From NCBI GenBank assembly GCA_914767715.1, contig OU612069.1, positions 26,657,387 to 26,721,386 of the forward strand: a stretch of DNA of 64,000 nucleotides, read 5' to 3'. Below are positions 34,281 to 46,192 of this stretch, in pieces. A model generated the notes under the pieces. It saw only the letters and a program-made list of their open reading frames with translations, did no database searches and was not told where the DNA came from. The stretch's first letter is position 1. Each line of letters starts with the position of its first letter. This DNA comes from Membranipora membranacea (lineage: Eukaryota; Bryozoa; Gymnolaemata; Cheilostomatida; Membraniporidae). The translations under genes were made by a program, and so were the position numbers.

Positions 34281-34865
34281 TGCTGATTACCCAACAAATT
34301 TCCATCCGCTGGGTCAATTCCGGTGTGCATCCCTTCAATAAAGCTTCAATGTTTCAGAAAATCAAAAGTATCCCAGTATCAGAGAGAGAGCAAGTCAAGA
34401 CAAGTGGTAATATTGGAGTTTGAGTAGAGTTGCTTCCTCTTTGGAAGCAATTCCACTTATTTCTAAGAATAACTATCACATTTACAGCTATTCGTTGTAT
34501 TTCCTCTGTCTTTATTGTTGCGGATGCCCAGTGAGTACTATTGATTTTTTTTGACAATGAGAATGAGAAAATCAATAGTACTCGCTGGGCATGCGCAACA
34601 ATACAGACAGAGGGAAATGAATGAATGAATAGCTATAAATATAATATTTATTATTAGAAATAAGTGGAATTGCCTCCAAAGAGGAAGCAACTCCACTCCA
34701 ACTCAACAGTGAAATGACCATATTACCACTTGTTTTGACTTACTCTCTCTCTGATACTGGGAACACAATCCTCAATTCGATTTGATTTTCTGAAACATTG
34801 AAGCTTTATTGAAGGGATGCTCACCTGAATTGACCCAGCAGATAGAAATTTGTTGGGTAATTAGC
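34281..34865. mobile_element. Foldback element, ~585 bp, almost entirely palindromic
   Basis: Left arm 34281-34547 and right arm 34568-34865 are reverse complements with small indels around a ~20-nt loop. Matching landmarks include acccaacaaatttc / gaaatttgttgggt, cttcaataaagcttcaatgt / acattgaagctttattgaag, and agtactattgattt / aaatcaatagtact. Such structures are foldback MITEs. No ORF of note and no certain target duplication. Confidence 0.85.
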
Positions 34866-34872
34866 ATTAGTT

Positions 34873-34898
34873 CCGACTGTCCAAATATGGACAGTCGG
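34873..34898. repeat. Perfect 10-bp inverted repeat just outside the foldback
   Basis: CCGACTGTCC and GGACAGTCGG are separated by AAATAT. Confidence 0.8.
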
Positions 34899-35531
34899 TT
34901 GAATATTAGCAACATAGAAGGTTTTCAGGCCATCGTTATCAATGCGTTTCAGCAATCTCATCAGGGAAAAGCGTTGGTAGTATTAAAATATCATAGAGTC
35001 AACATGATTACTGAATGTTGGTGTGTTTTCTACAACAATACCTAAATACTGTGGTCAGAGGGAGAAAGAAACATAGCATTTGTACGAGCCACACTCAGTA
35101 TCAAAGTTTTGCTAGAATTTAAAATCATATTGTTACTCTCAGACCAGGTGTTTGCTAACTGTATTGCAGCAGATGTGTTCTCAATGGATGGTTAAAAAAT
35201 AGGCTTATGAAAGGTTGCATATTCAGTATATTTGATACATTTTGTAACATAATCAAAAGCTTTTAAGTCATCAACAAATAATAACCAAGGTATGGGGCCC
35301 AGTTATTTTCCCCGAGGGGGACAAACTTGAATAGGTTCATACTCCATCCAAAAAAGTCATAATAGTATTTCACACCTAAAAACCTTTCTACTAACATAAT
35401 GAAATTAGTGTCAAAACCAAAAGAATTCATTTTAGATATCAGTATTAGGTGCTGCATACTATCGAAGAGTTTGGAAAAATCAAGGTATGGATTTTGTAGC
35501 AGTTTGACATTGGTATCAGAGGCGAGAATGG
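34899..35531. other. Possible transposon debris, nothing definite
   Basis: Minus-strand sequence around 35457-35263 (DTNFIMLVERFLGVKYYYDF) is open but I cannot assign it. Confidence 0.3.
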
Positions 35532-36480
35532 ATGACCAGCCATCTATCAGCTGAAATGTCTATGATTTTCTATGATTTCAAACAGCAAATACTTTTTGTG
35601 GAAGACAGCCACAACAAGTACGTCAATAACACGTGTGTGGTTACATATTCATTCGATGGCCCTGAGCACACAATAACCTTACAAACACATGGCAATGCTA
35701 AGCATCAAACACATGAGTACACACACGTTAAACCATCAGCCATTGCGAACGCTGCAACAAATTCTGTAAGGGAAAGATCTGTTAGGGGTGGTATTGAACA
35801 ACATATATTCCAGCATGGCGGCAGAGCCGGTATTGCAGCAGAGAACTATCCCAATACAGGCCAATCGTACAGACATGGCATCAACAGAACTACATCTGGC
35901 GGAACAAATAAAAATTTTGCAGACAAAACACTCTCGGCCGAGGAAAATAGAGATATCTGCCGATCAGTTCAGCTGCACCAGCATCCAGCTATAGTGCTTG
36001 CAACAGAACAACAGCTTAAAGATCTAGAACGTTTCGCGACTGGGAAAAAAGTAAGGCAATCAGTGTCGATCCGACATTTAACATTGGCGAAATCTTTGTG
36101 ACATCCATAACGTCCCAACACCAATTTATATCATCACAGTGCACTGGCACAAAGGGTTGCTTTTGTGGCCCAATGTTGATTCATTTTGAGAAGAAGAGGA
36201 TTACATACCAACTGCTCTTTGACACTCTCATCCAATAGCGACCTTCAATAGCAGAAATAAATAGAGTAGGAACTGATGGAGAAAATGAACTCATCACAGG
36301 TATAAAAGCATCTCTGCCGAATACGAAAATGATGAGATGTAACTACCACTCCGAAAAAAACGTAATGGAACGATTGAAGAAATGTGGCCTTGCCTTGTTT
36401 GAGAAGACTATTAAACAGCATATAACCAGGCTGATCAACTCAATCCAATTTCGAGAACACCTTTGCCGAGACGCTTGAGT
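35532..36480 (+). pseudogene. MULE-like DDE transposase, frameshifted
   Basis: The first frame (to 36101) includes PAIVLATEQQLKDLERFATG. After a frameshift the catalytic region starts VDPTFNIGEIFVTS (first Asp) and reaches CTGTKGCFCGPMLIHFEKKR, then an in-frame TAG (36236-36238), NRVGTDGENELITG (second Asp) and MMRCNYHSEKNVMERLKK. The order (T)EQQxKDL...VDxTFN...GP.L.H....Y..L...GTDGE..L......RC..H...N matches MULE-type transposases common in marine invertebrates. The C-terminal Glu region is not recognisable. Dead copy. Confidence 0.65.
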
Positions 36481-37489
36481 TTTGGAATACTAAAAGTACT
36501 CAGATGGCTAAGTACCTTGAAAAAGAGGAAGGACGTTATATGGAATGACCTACATGTGAGAGCCAATGGTGGCGAGGTACCAATGTAAATGTGGGTTTGA
36601 CCAGGAGTAAGTGAGCCATGTCATAGGCAAAAAACTTTATCGTAGTTTCCATACGACACATGGCCCCAAAACTACTCTAACACGGGAGTGGGCATACCAC
36701 CACATCGAGTGCTTCTCTGGAGACAAAGTACTACATGTATGCCCAGATCATACGGTACCAGAGACAATGTTTGGATTACTTAGACAACGTGGTTTCTTAG
36801 TTTAAACTCAAGATATTTGAAATCGATAGAATTGATTTGTTTTGTGCTTGCCAGGTCATTTCATAACATTGTAGATAATTAGCCTTTGAAGGTTAGGCCC
36901 CACACTTTTATACTATATAAATCATGGAAATTAAGTTCATAATAATAGTGCCATAATCATCCACCCAAATTTGATGCTTATCTTCACAAGATTTCAGTTT
37001 TCTATGTATAATTCTTGTATAATCCACCAATAGAAACTGTCAATTAACAGAACAAAGAGATCTTCTAAACGCTGTGTGTTACTATTTGGTGGTATGCTAT
37101 ATCCAACAGGATCCTGACTTTAACGTTTTGACTTTGTGATCAACTGAGTTGACGGCATAGAACAATAACACGTCTGGCTGCAATCACTGCCACAGATCTT
37201 GCACAAGACAGCTATGTAGCTGGTGTTACAGCATTGCTTTGTTGCCACAGTTTATCAAGTCTTTGCTTTAGATATATGGCTCCATATGATGTAATATAGC
37301 ACCTCCTGCGAATATGTTGGATGATGTTACCAGACCGCCTCACTGCTGTGCATGATCATACCTATAATATTATGATTGATCAATAATAATTGCAGAAAAT
37401 ATTTTGCGTGGAAGGGCGGCATGCGCACAGCAAGGATTAATTCTTAAGCACAGGGAGAGATCAGAGAGAAGTTGTGTTCTCCTGATAGC
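36481..37489. other. Decayed, nothing definite
   Basis: A + open stretch (36611-36805) reads HTTHGPKTTLTREWAYHHIE and may be the tail of the transposase relic, but I cannot place it. Confidence 0.3.
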
Positions 37490-38031
37490 CCTGTACAATC
37501 CTATTGTGATATAAAATTATTTTTGAAATAAATAGCGCCATAATGGCCCATACAATTTGGACATTTTCTTAGTCATTCTTTGCCTTGGCTCATTTGTTCA
37601 CATATTCTCTCATAATATAGCGCTATTACTAAAATGATTTTGATTCTCTTGGCAGTCCTGTACAATTCAATTGGGATAAAAAAATCATTGTAGAAATAAT
37701 GCTCTAGAAAATATGCTACAATTCTAAGAACTAAGTTTCCAAATTTAGGGGACGCCTGTAGCAAATAGAAAGCTGGTCTTATGGAGCTCAAATAGACACT
37801 GACTGTGTGTTTTTCGCAACGTAATAAAGCAATCAGTGTCTGCATGAGTTCTATGCTGCACACGTTTCATCAATGAACTAAACCTCATTGGTTTCATGAG
37901 CTTTCTACCACCCTTACATTTTGAAATTTTGTTAGAATCTCTTAGCTAATGTTCTCACAATATCTCCCGATTAGCATTATTTCTACAATGATTTTATATC
38001 CGTACAGAACTGCCAAGAGAAGACAGCTTCG
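37490..38031. repeat. Second foldback / inverted repeat
   Basis: The sequence aatcattgtagaaataatgct (37683) is the exact reverse complement of 37973-37993. Similarity extends outwards through ttctcttggcag / ctgccaagagaa and inwards through attctaa...aaagct. The apex contains agacactga ... tcagtgtct. The left arm also has a diverged direct copy at 37490-37545 (cctgtacaatcctattgtga). No ORF is supported. Confidence 0.65.
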
Positions 38032-40506
38032 CATCAGCACGATACTTATTGTCATTAGAACACAGCTTTCTGAACTCTACCTATTATTACACCATAATAT
38101 TGTGGAGTTAGCTTGCAGCATAATAGGCACTATGAACAAAAGAAGAAAAACCAGGCCTTAGGTACCAAAGGTGTAGTTGGCGTCATAGGAGTGTTGGAGA
38201 GTTGTCAGCCCTTAACCGATGAGGGCACAACTACCACTTTGTAATGATAAGTAGCCATGTGGATGTTTAAAATTTGATCAGAGGTTTGATATGGGTTGTG
38301 GATGGTAAGCGCAAAATTGTCTGGTAGAGAGAGCCCAATCTTATTACACAAGCTGATATGGGTGGGAATGGCTTGAGTGCAACCTGGAAGGGTAAGACGA
38401 AGCGATACACTTAATGCCCTAGTTTATTCCTAGAATGTTCTTTCTCCATTGTCTAGTGGCTAATGCATACCCATAAACATCTCAGCCAGCGTGGGGAAGC
38501 TTTACGAAAATCTTGTTGACAACCAACCATTAATTATTTGCATTGAATTATTTGAGATAACTAACCCATGCAGACCACCCACAGCTAGCCACAAGAATAC
38601 CCACAGCACCTTACCCTTTTGAGGCCCTATTGAGTAAGAGCTGAATGTTCCAGACGCTTTCTAGCGTGTAGTTTACTGCCTAAATTCTGACCCGGCTCTC
38701 TCTTTATGATAAGTCATAAATGTTTAGCAGCCAGACAATGACTGTCTGCTGTCTCTCAAATCCAGCTTAGTACCTAAAAGATCATGCGACCAATACGTAA
38801 GAAAGTACATAAATATGGATATATGTATCCGCTTCCTAGCAAATCCAGGCTAACTGGTGCAAACCTCAAACTGAGATAATAAGCTTTTTGTTACAAAACC
38901 ACCTATTAGCTATAACGCACTGTGACTTTCCATTGCACTTTTTTGGTATTTTTTGTAGTTTTAATTTCCAGGGAAACTTCATGTTTGATGACTAAGTGCC
39001 TCATGAAATTATATGGGTTATATAGAGAAAATAATATAGAGATAATAAACTATGTATAGAGAATATAGAGATATTAAAGACAGAATAAGAATATTGTAGA
39101 GAGAATATAGACAATATAAACAAAGACAGTTAGTTAACAGACAAAAAATAATAATGTTATAAATTGAATAATCAAGTTCAAGTCAGAAGAATCACACCCC
39201 TATCTATTTTAATAATCTTTGTGGTAGTGTTAAAAAACCTTAAATGATTAAGCTTTGTTTGTTTCAGAAAATATTGACATTGTCAGTCTAGCTCTAGTCA
39301 CCTACCTTTTGTGTTCAGTTCTCATTATTATTCATGAAATTTTCAAAGGAATTGTAAATTGTAGCACACGATACAAGAAGTGAGGAGGCATGCAAGGAAA
39401 GTCTAAGAGAAAGAAATTGAAAAATTTGAGAACTTGATACTCTGTTCACTGAGATACATTTGTCTTTGATTGGCTGTTATACCAGAAAACAAATTGTTAT
39501 TGGCTCCTGAACAAATTATGTGACCTATTTCTCAATTTCAAAAGTATGGGCCGAAAAGGGGAGGGCCATTCGGTCGTTCGGCTGTTCGGCTTTTTCACTG
39601 CACCCGACCTTCAAGTAGGCCTACTGCAATCTACAATATCAAAAAAGTATGTCTTAGTTTAAATATTAGTGAAACAGTTCTCAAAACTTGTGAACATGGA
39701 TTTTAGACTTCTACAGCAGCCAGATATTATATCTAGTAAATTCAACATTGTAAATACAAGTGTAACTAGGCCATCATTTATCTACAGTATTGGCAGCAGA
39801 CCAACAAGTATGAAAGTTTAGTTAGTAACACAACCAGCCATAGTTCTAGCTTGCTGCTGATGTTAGATACCACGGGTTGACAGCTGTGGTCATCACCAGG
39901 TGACAGCTAGCTGTCTCACTCATCTTAGTGGGTGGCCTGATGCTGAGCATCAAGCTACCTTACAACTTGGTCGAGATGATGGTGTTACTACTGCTCCATG
40001 TGCCAGGTTAAAGCTCATATATGTTCTGATCGATCTGATTGGTCAAAATATTCTCACAAAAATAATAATTAGTGCAGACAACTCTTTAGCTTTTCACTTT
40101 TTGTCACTTGATTGTATTGCTTCTTTGGCTTCTTTGTAGATCAGGGAGTTTGTCCCCAACCCCAATTATTACATTGTTTAACGCTTAGATATTGTTTAGT
40201 TAGTGTATAGATGTATGTGTATTTTAAACCACTTTTAAGTCACTTTTGTCACTTAGCGCAATACTCGAGGCTTGCATTGCCACCCGTTCACTAAAAATTA
40301 TTTGCGTGAAAAGGCTAATTCCATTAATCCTCAATTTACATCTCACATGTTTAACACACGTCTTATTACTTCATATGCGTACACACATGTAAAGTTACCG
40401 TTCTTAAACTATATCTATTCAACCTATATGAGCTAAGAAGCAGACTGATCACTTGCAAGGAAGAAAAGAATGGATGAAAGTATAATATTATCTGGCATTG
40501 ACTTAC
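38032..40506. other. Intergenic, nothing recognised
   Basis: Includes a low-complexity atagagaata-type stretch at about 39000-39130. No exon with matched splice sites and family signal. Confidence 0.4.
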
Positions 40507-40523
40507 CTGGACTTTTCCTTCAT
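40507..40523 (-). CDS. Candidate first coding exon of the minus-strand ARM gene
   Basis: On minus, ATGAAGGAAAAGTCCAG is followed by a strong donor GTAAGTCAAT. It ends in phase 2, exactly the start phase of the exon at 30421-30371 (junction codon AGA). Only 17 nt, so support rests on splice strength and phase. It lies about 400 bp from the GC-rich satellite, which would then be immediately upstream of the gene. Confidence 0.25.
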
Positions 40524-40928
40524 TAATGAAGTTATGATGTTTGTTGCTTTGTTATTCGTTATATACTATTATATTATTTTTACAACTCTCTACTTTTTGT
40601 GTTTTTCATTAAATTAAAAATGTTATGAGCGTCCCATTTTACTTTTTGACGGTGTCATTGGTTCTGTTGGGTCCAAATAATCGTATTACACACACAATGG
40701 CCTTAATCAGTGCTTGAATAAAGATAACAGCTGGTTTCAGTTTTAACAAGGATTGTAACAGCTGATTACCTATAACTACTTGGTTTTAACTCTCGGGATA
40801 TACAATCCAAAGTGCACAACACACAACACAACAATTTTGAGGCAAGCAGACGTATCAAGAAAGGGGTGTCAAAGATAATTGTTATCTGTAGAAAAACAGA
40901 CCATCACTGTAGTCAAAAGCCCTTCGCC

Positions 40929-43900
40929 GATGCGGGGGAAGCTGGACGCGCGAGGAGGGCCCCAGCCCTTCGCAGCGTGGCCCAGATTCGATGCGGGGGA
41001 AGCTGGACGCGCGAGGAGGGCCCCAGCCCTTCGCAGCGTGGCCCAGATTCGATGCGGGGGAAGCTGGACGCGCGAGGAGGGCCCCAGCCCTTCGCAGCGT
41101 GGCCCAGATTCGATGCGGGGGAAGCTGGACGCGCGAGGAGGGCCCCAGCCCTTCGCAGCGTGGCCCAGATTCGATGCGGGGGAAGCTGGACGCGCGAGGA
41201 GGGCCCCAGCCCTTCGCAGCGTGGCCCAGATTCGATGCGGGGGAAGCTGGACGCGCGAGGAGGGCCCCAGCCCTTCGCAGCGTGGCCCAGATTCGATGCG
41301 GGGGAAGCTGGACGCGCGAGGAGGGCCCCAGCCCTTCGCAGCGTGGCCCAGATTCGATGCGGGGGAAGCTGGACGCGCGAGGAGGGCCCCAGCCCTTCGC
41401 AGCGTGGCCCAGATTCGATGCGGGGGAAGCTGGACGCGCGAGGAGGGCCCCAGCCCTTCGCAGCGTGGCCCAGATTCGATGCGGGGGAAGCTGGACGCGC
41501 GAGGAGGGCCCCAGCCCTTCGCAGCGTGGCCCAGATTCGATGCGGGGGAAGCTGGACGCGCGAGGAGGGCCCCAGCCCTTCGCAGCGTGGCCCAGATTCG
41601 ATGCGGGGGAAGCTGGACGCGCGAGGAGGGCCCCAGCCCTTCGCAGCGTGGCCCAGATTCGATGCGGGGGAAGCTGGACGCGCGAGGAGGGCCCCAGCCC
41701 TTCGCAGCGTGGCCCAGATTCGATGCGGGGGAAGCTGGACGCGCGAGGAGGGCCCCAGCCCTTCGCAGCGTGGCCCAGATTCGATGCGGGGGAAGCTGGA
41801 CGCGCGAGGAGGGCCCCAGCCCTTCGCAGCGTGGCCCAGATTCGATGCGGGGGAAGCTGGACGCGCGAGGAGGGCCCCAGCCCTTCGCAGCGTGGCCCAG
41901 ATTCGATGCGGGGGAAGCTGGACGCGCGAGGAGGGCCCCAGCCCTTCGCAGCGTGGCCCAGATTCGATGCGGGGGAAGCTGGACGCGCGAGGAGGGCCCC
42001 AGCCCTTCGCAGCGTGGCCCAGATTCGATGCGGGGGAAGCTGGACGCGCGAGGAGGGCCCCAGCCCTTCGCAGCGTGGCCCAGATTCGATGCGGGGGAAG
42101 CTGGACGCGCGAGGAGGGCCCCAGCCCTTCGCAGCGTGGCCCAGATTCGATGCGGGGGAAGCTGGACGCGCGAGGAGGGCCCCAGCCCTTCGCAGCGTGG
42201 CCCAGATTCGATGCGGGGGAAGCTGGACGCGCGAGGAGGGCCCCAGCCCTTCGCAGCGTGGCCCAGATTCGATGCGGGGGAAGCTGGACGCGCGAGGAGG
42301 GCCCCAGCCCTTCGCAGCGTGGCCCAGATTCGATGCGGGGGAAGCTGGACGCGCGAGGAGGGCCCCAGCCCTTCGCAGCGTGGCCCAGATTCGATGCGGG
42401 GGAAGCTGGACGCGCGAGGAGGGCCCCAGCCCTTCGCAGCGTGGCCCAGATTCGATGCGGGGGAAGCTGGACGCGCGAGGAGGGCCCCAGCCCTTCGCAG
42501 CGTGGCCCAGATTCGATGCGGGGGAAGCTGGACGCGCGAGGAGGGCCCCAGCCCTTCGCAGCGTGGCCCAGATTCGATGCGGGGGAAGCTGGACGCCCAA
42601 GGAGGGCCCCAGCCCTTCGCAGCGTGGCCCAGATTCGAGGCGGGGGAAGCTGGACGCGCGAGGAGGGCCCCAGCCCTTCGCAGCGTGGCCCAGATTCGAT
42701 GCGGGGGAAGCTGGACGCGCGAGGAGGGCCCCAGCCCTTCGCAGCGTGGCCCAGATTCGATGCGGGGGAAGCTGGACGCGCGAGGAGGGCCCCAGCCCTT
42801 CGCAGCGTGGCCCAGATTCGATGCGGGGGAAGCTGGACGCGCGAGGAGGGCCCCAGCCCTTCGCAGCGTGGCCCAGATTCGATGCGGGGGAAGCTGGACG
42901 CGCGAGGAGGGCCCCAGCCCTTCGCAGCGTGGCCCAGATTCGATGCGGGGGAAGCTGGACGCGCGAGGAGGGCCCCAGCCCTTCGCAGCGTGGCCCAGAT
43001 TCGATGCGGGGGAAGCTGGACGCGCGAGGAGGGCCCCAGCCCTTCGCAGCGTGGCCCAGATTCGATGCGGGGGAAGCTGGACGCGCGAGGAGGGCCCCAG
43101 CCCTTCGCAGCGTGGCCCAGATTCGATGCGGGGGAAGCTGGACGCGCGAGGAGGGCCCCAGCCCTTCGCAGCGTGGCCCAGATTCGATGCGGGGGAAGCT
43201 GGACGCGCGAGGAGGGCCCCAGCCCTTCGCAGCGTGGCCCAGATTCGATGCGGGGGAAGCTGGACGCGCGAGGAGGGCCCCAGCCCTTCGCAGCGTGGCC
43301 CAGATTCGATGCGGGGGAAGCTGGACGCGCGAGGAGGGCCCCAGCCCTTCGCAGCGTGGCCCAGATTCGATGCGGGGGAAGCTGGACGCGCGAGGAGGGC
43401 CCCAGCCCTTCGCAGCGTGGCCCAGATTCGATGCGGGGGAAGCTGGACGCGCGAGGAGGGCCCCAGCCCTTCGCAGCGTGGCCCAGATTCGATGCGGGGG
43501 AAGCTGGACGCGCGAGGAGGGCCCCAGCCCTTCGCAGCGTGGCCCAGATTCGATGCGGGGGAAGCTGGACGCGCGAGGAGGGCCCCAGCCCTTCGCAGCG
43601 TGGCCCAGATTCGATGCGGGGGAAGCTGGACGCGCGAGGAGGGCCCCAGCCCTTCGCAGCGTGGCCCAGATTCGATGCGGGGGAAGCTGGACGCGCGAGG
43701 AGGGCCCCAGCCCTTCGCAGCGTGGCCCAGATTCGATGCGGGGGAAGCTGGACGCGCGAGGAGGGCCCCAGCCCTTCGCAGCGTGGCCCAGATTCGATGC
43801 GGGGGAAGCTGGACGCGCGAGGAGGGCCCCAGCCCTTCGCAGCGTGGCCCAGATTCGATGCGGGGGAAGCTGGACGCGCGAGGAGGGCCCCAGCCCTTCG

Positions 43901-45442
43901 CAGCGTGGCCCAGATTCGATGCGGGGGAAGCTGGACGCGCGAGGAGGGCCCCAGCCCTTCGCAGCGTGGCCCAGATTCGATGCGGGGGAAGCTGGACGCG
44001 CGAGGAGGGCCCCAGCCCTTCGCAGCGTGGCCCAGATTCGATGCGGGGGAAGCTGGACGCGCGAGGAGGGCCCCAGCCCTTCGCAGCGTGGCCCAGATTC
44101 GATGCGGGGGAAGCTGGACGCGCGAGGAGGGCCCCAGCCCTTCGCAGCGTGGCCCAGATTCGATGCGGGGGAAGCTGGACGCGCGAGGAGGGCCCCAGCC
44201 CTTCGCAGCGTGGCCCAGATTCGATGCGGGGGAAGCTGGACGCGCGAGGAGGGCCCCAGCCCTTCGCAGCGTGGCCCAGATTCGATGCGGGGGAAGCTGG
44301 ACGCGCGAGGAGGGCCCCAGCCCTTCGCAGCGTGGCCCAGATTCGATGCGGGGGAAGCTGGACGCGCGAGGAGGGCCCCAGCCCTTCGCAGCGTGGCCCA
44401 GATTCGATGCGGGGGAAGCTGGACGCGCGAGGAGGGCCCCAGCCCTTCGCAGCGTGGCCCAGATTCGATGCGGGGGAAGCTGGACGCGCGAGGAGGGCCC
44501 CAGCCCTTCGCAGCGTGGCCCAGATTCGATGCGGGGGAAGCTGGACGCGCGAGGAGGGCCCCAGCCCTTCGCAGCGTGGCCCAGATTCGATGCGGGGGAA
44601 GCTGGACGCGCGAGGAGGGCCCCAGCCCTTCGCAGCGTGGCCCAGATTCGATGCGGGGGAAGCTGGACGCGCGAGGAGGGCCCCAGCCCTTCGCAGCGTG
44701 GCCCAGATTCGATGCGGGGGAAGCTGGACGCGCGAGGAGGGCCCCAGCCCTTCGCAGCGTGGCCCAGATTCGATGCGGGGGAAGCTGGACGCGCGAGGAG
44801 GGCCCCAGCCCTTCGCAGCGTGGCCCAGATTCGATGCGGGGGAAGCTGGACGCGCGAGGAGGGCCCCAGCCCTTCGCAGCGTGGCCCAGATTCGATGCGG
44901 GGGAAGCTGGACGCGCGAGGAGGGCCCCAGCCCTTCGCAGCGTGGCCCAGATTCGATGCGGGGGAAGCTGGACGCGCGAGGAGGGCCCCAGCCCTTCGCA
45001 GCGTGGCCCAGATTCGATGCGGGGGAAGCTGGACGCGCGAGGAGGGCCCCAGCCCTTCGCAGCGTGGCCCAGATTCGATGCGGGGGAAGCTGGACGCGCG
45101 AGGAGGGCCCCAGCCCTTCGCAGCGTGGCCCAGATTCGATGCGGGGGAAGCTGGACGCGCGAGGAGGGCCCCAGCCCTTCGCAGCGTGGCCCAGATTCGA
45201 TGCGGGGGAAGCTGGACGCGCGAGGAGGGCCCCAGCCCTTCGCAGCGTGGCCCAGATTCGATGCGGGGGAAGCTGGACGCGCGAGGAGGGCCCCAGCCCT
45301 TCGCAGCGTGGCCCAGATTCGATGCGGGGGAAGCTGGACGCGCGAGGAGGGCCCCAGCCCTTCGCAGCGTGGCCCAGATTCGATGCGGGGGAAGCTGGAC
45401 GCGCGAGGAGGGCCCCAGCCCTTCGCAGCGTGGCCCAGATTC
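40929..45442. repeat. 61-bp satellite, 74 near-identical tandem units
   Basis: The unit starts gatgcgggggaagctggacg and ends gcgtggcccagattc; 4514 bp divided by 61 is exactly 74. It is far more GC-rich than its surroundings. I found variants only around 42595-42640 (cgcgcga to cgcccaa, and gatgc to gaggc). The unit has no stop codon in any frame on either strand, and 61 is not a multiple of 3, so all six frames stay open for more than 4 kb. This explains the giant open frames; I see no reason to call them genes. Confidence 0.95.
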
Positions 45443-46192
45443 GATGCGGGGGAAGAACTTGCCCCCTTTTAAATGCCCAGATTCGATGCGGGGGAAGAAC
45501 TTGCCCCCTTTTAAATGCCCAGATTCGATGCGGGGGAAGAACTTGCCCCCTTTTAAATGCCCAGATTCGATGCGGGGGAAGAACTTGCCCCCTTTTAAAT
45601 GCCCAGATTCGATGCGGGGGAAGAACTTGCCCCCTTTTAAATGCCCAGATTCGATGCGGGGGAAGAACTTGCCCCCTTTTAAATGCCCAGATTCGATGCG
45701 GGGGAAGAACTTGCCCCCTTTTAAATGCCCAGATTCGATGCGGGGGAAGAACTTGCCCCCTTTTAAATGCCCAGATTCGATGCGGGGGAAGAACTTGCCC
45801 CCTTTTAAATGCCCAGATTCGATGCGGGGGAAGAACTTGCCCCCTTTTAAATGCCCAGATTCGATGCGGGGGAAGAACTTGCCCCCTTTTAAATGCCCAG
45901 ATTCGATGCGGGGGAAGAACTTGCCCCCTTTTAAATGCCCAGATTCGATGCGGGGGAAGAACTTGCCCCCTTTTAAATGCCCAGATTCGATGCGGGGGAA
46001 GAACTTGCCCCCTTTTAAATGCCCAGATTCGATGCGGGGGAAGAACTTGCCCCCTTTTAAATGCCCAGATTCGATGCGGGGGAAGAACTTGCCCCCTTTT
46101 AAATGCCCAGATTCGATGCGGGGGAAGAACTTGCCCCCTTTTAAATGCCCAGATTCGATGCGGGGGAAGAACTTGCCCCCTTTTAAATGCCC
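45443..46192. repeat. 42-bp satellite, 17 full units and one partial
   Basis: The unit begins gatgcgggggaagaacttgc and ends ttttaaatgcccagattc; 714 bp is exactly 17 units, plus a final partial. It shares cccagattcgatgcggggga with the 61-bp unit on its left and acttgccccc with the 10-bp unit on its right, so it is a chimera of the two. No variant noticed. Confidence 0.95.

Noticed and set aside
40929-46192. CRISPR array
   Set aside because: Units are directly contiguous with no unique spacers, and the context is eukaryotic.
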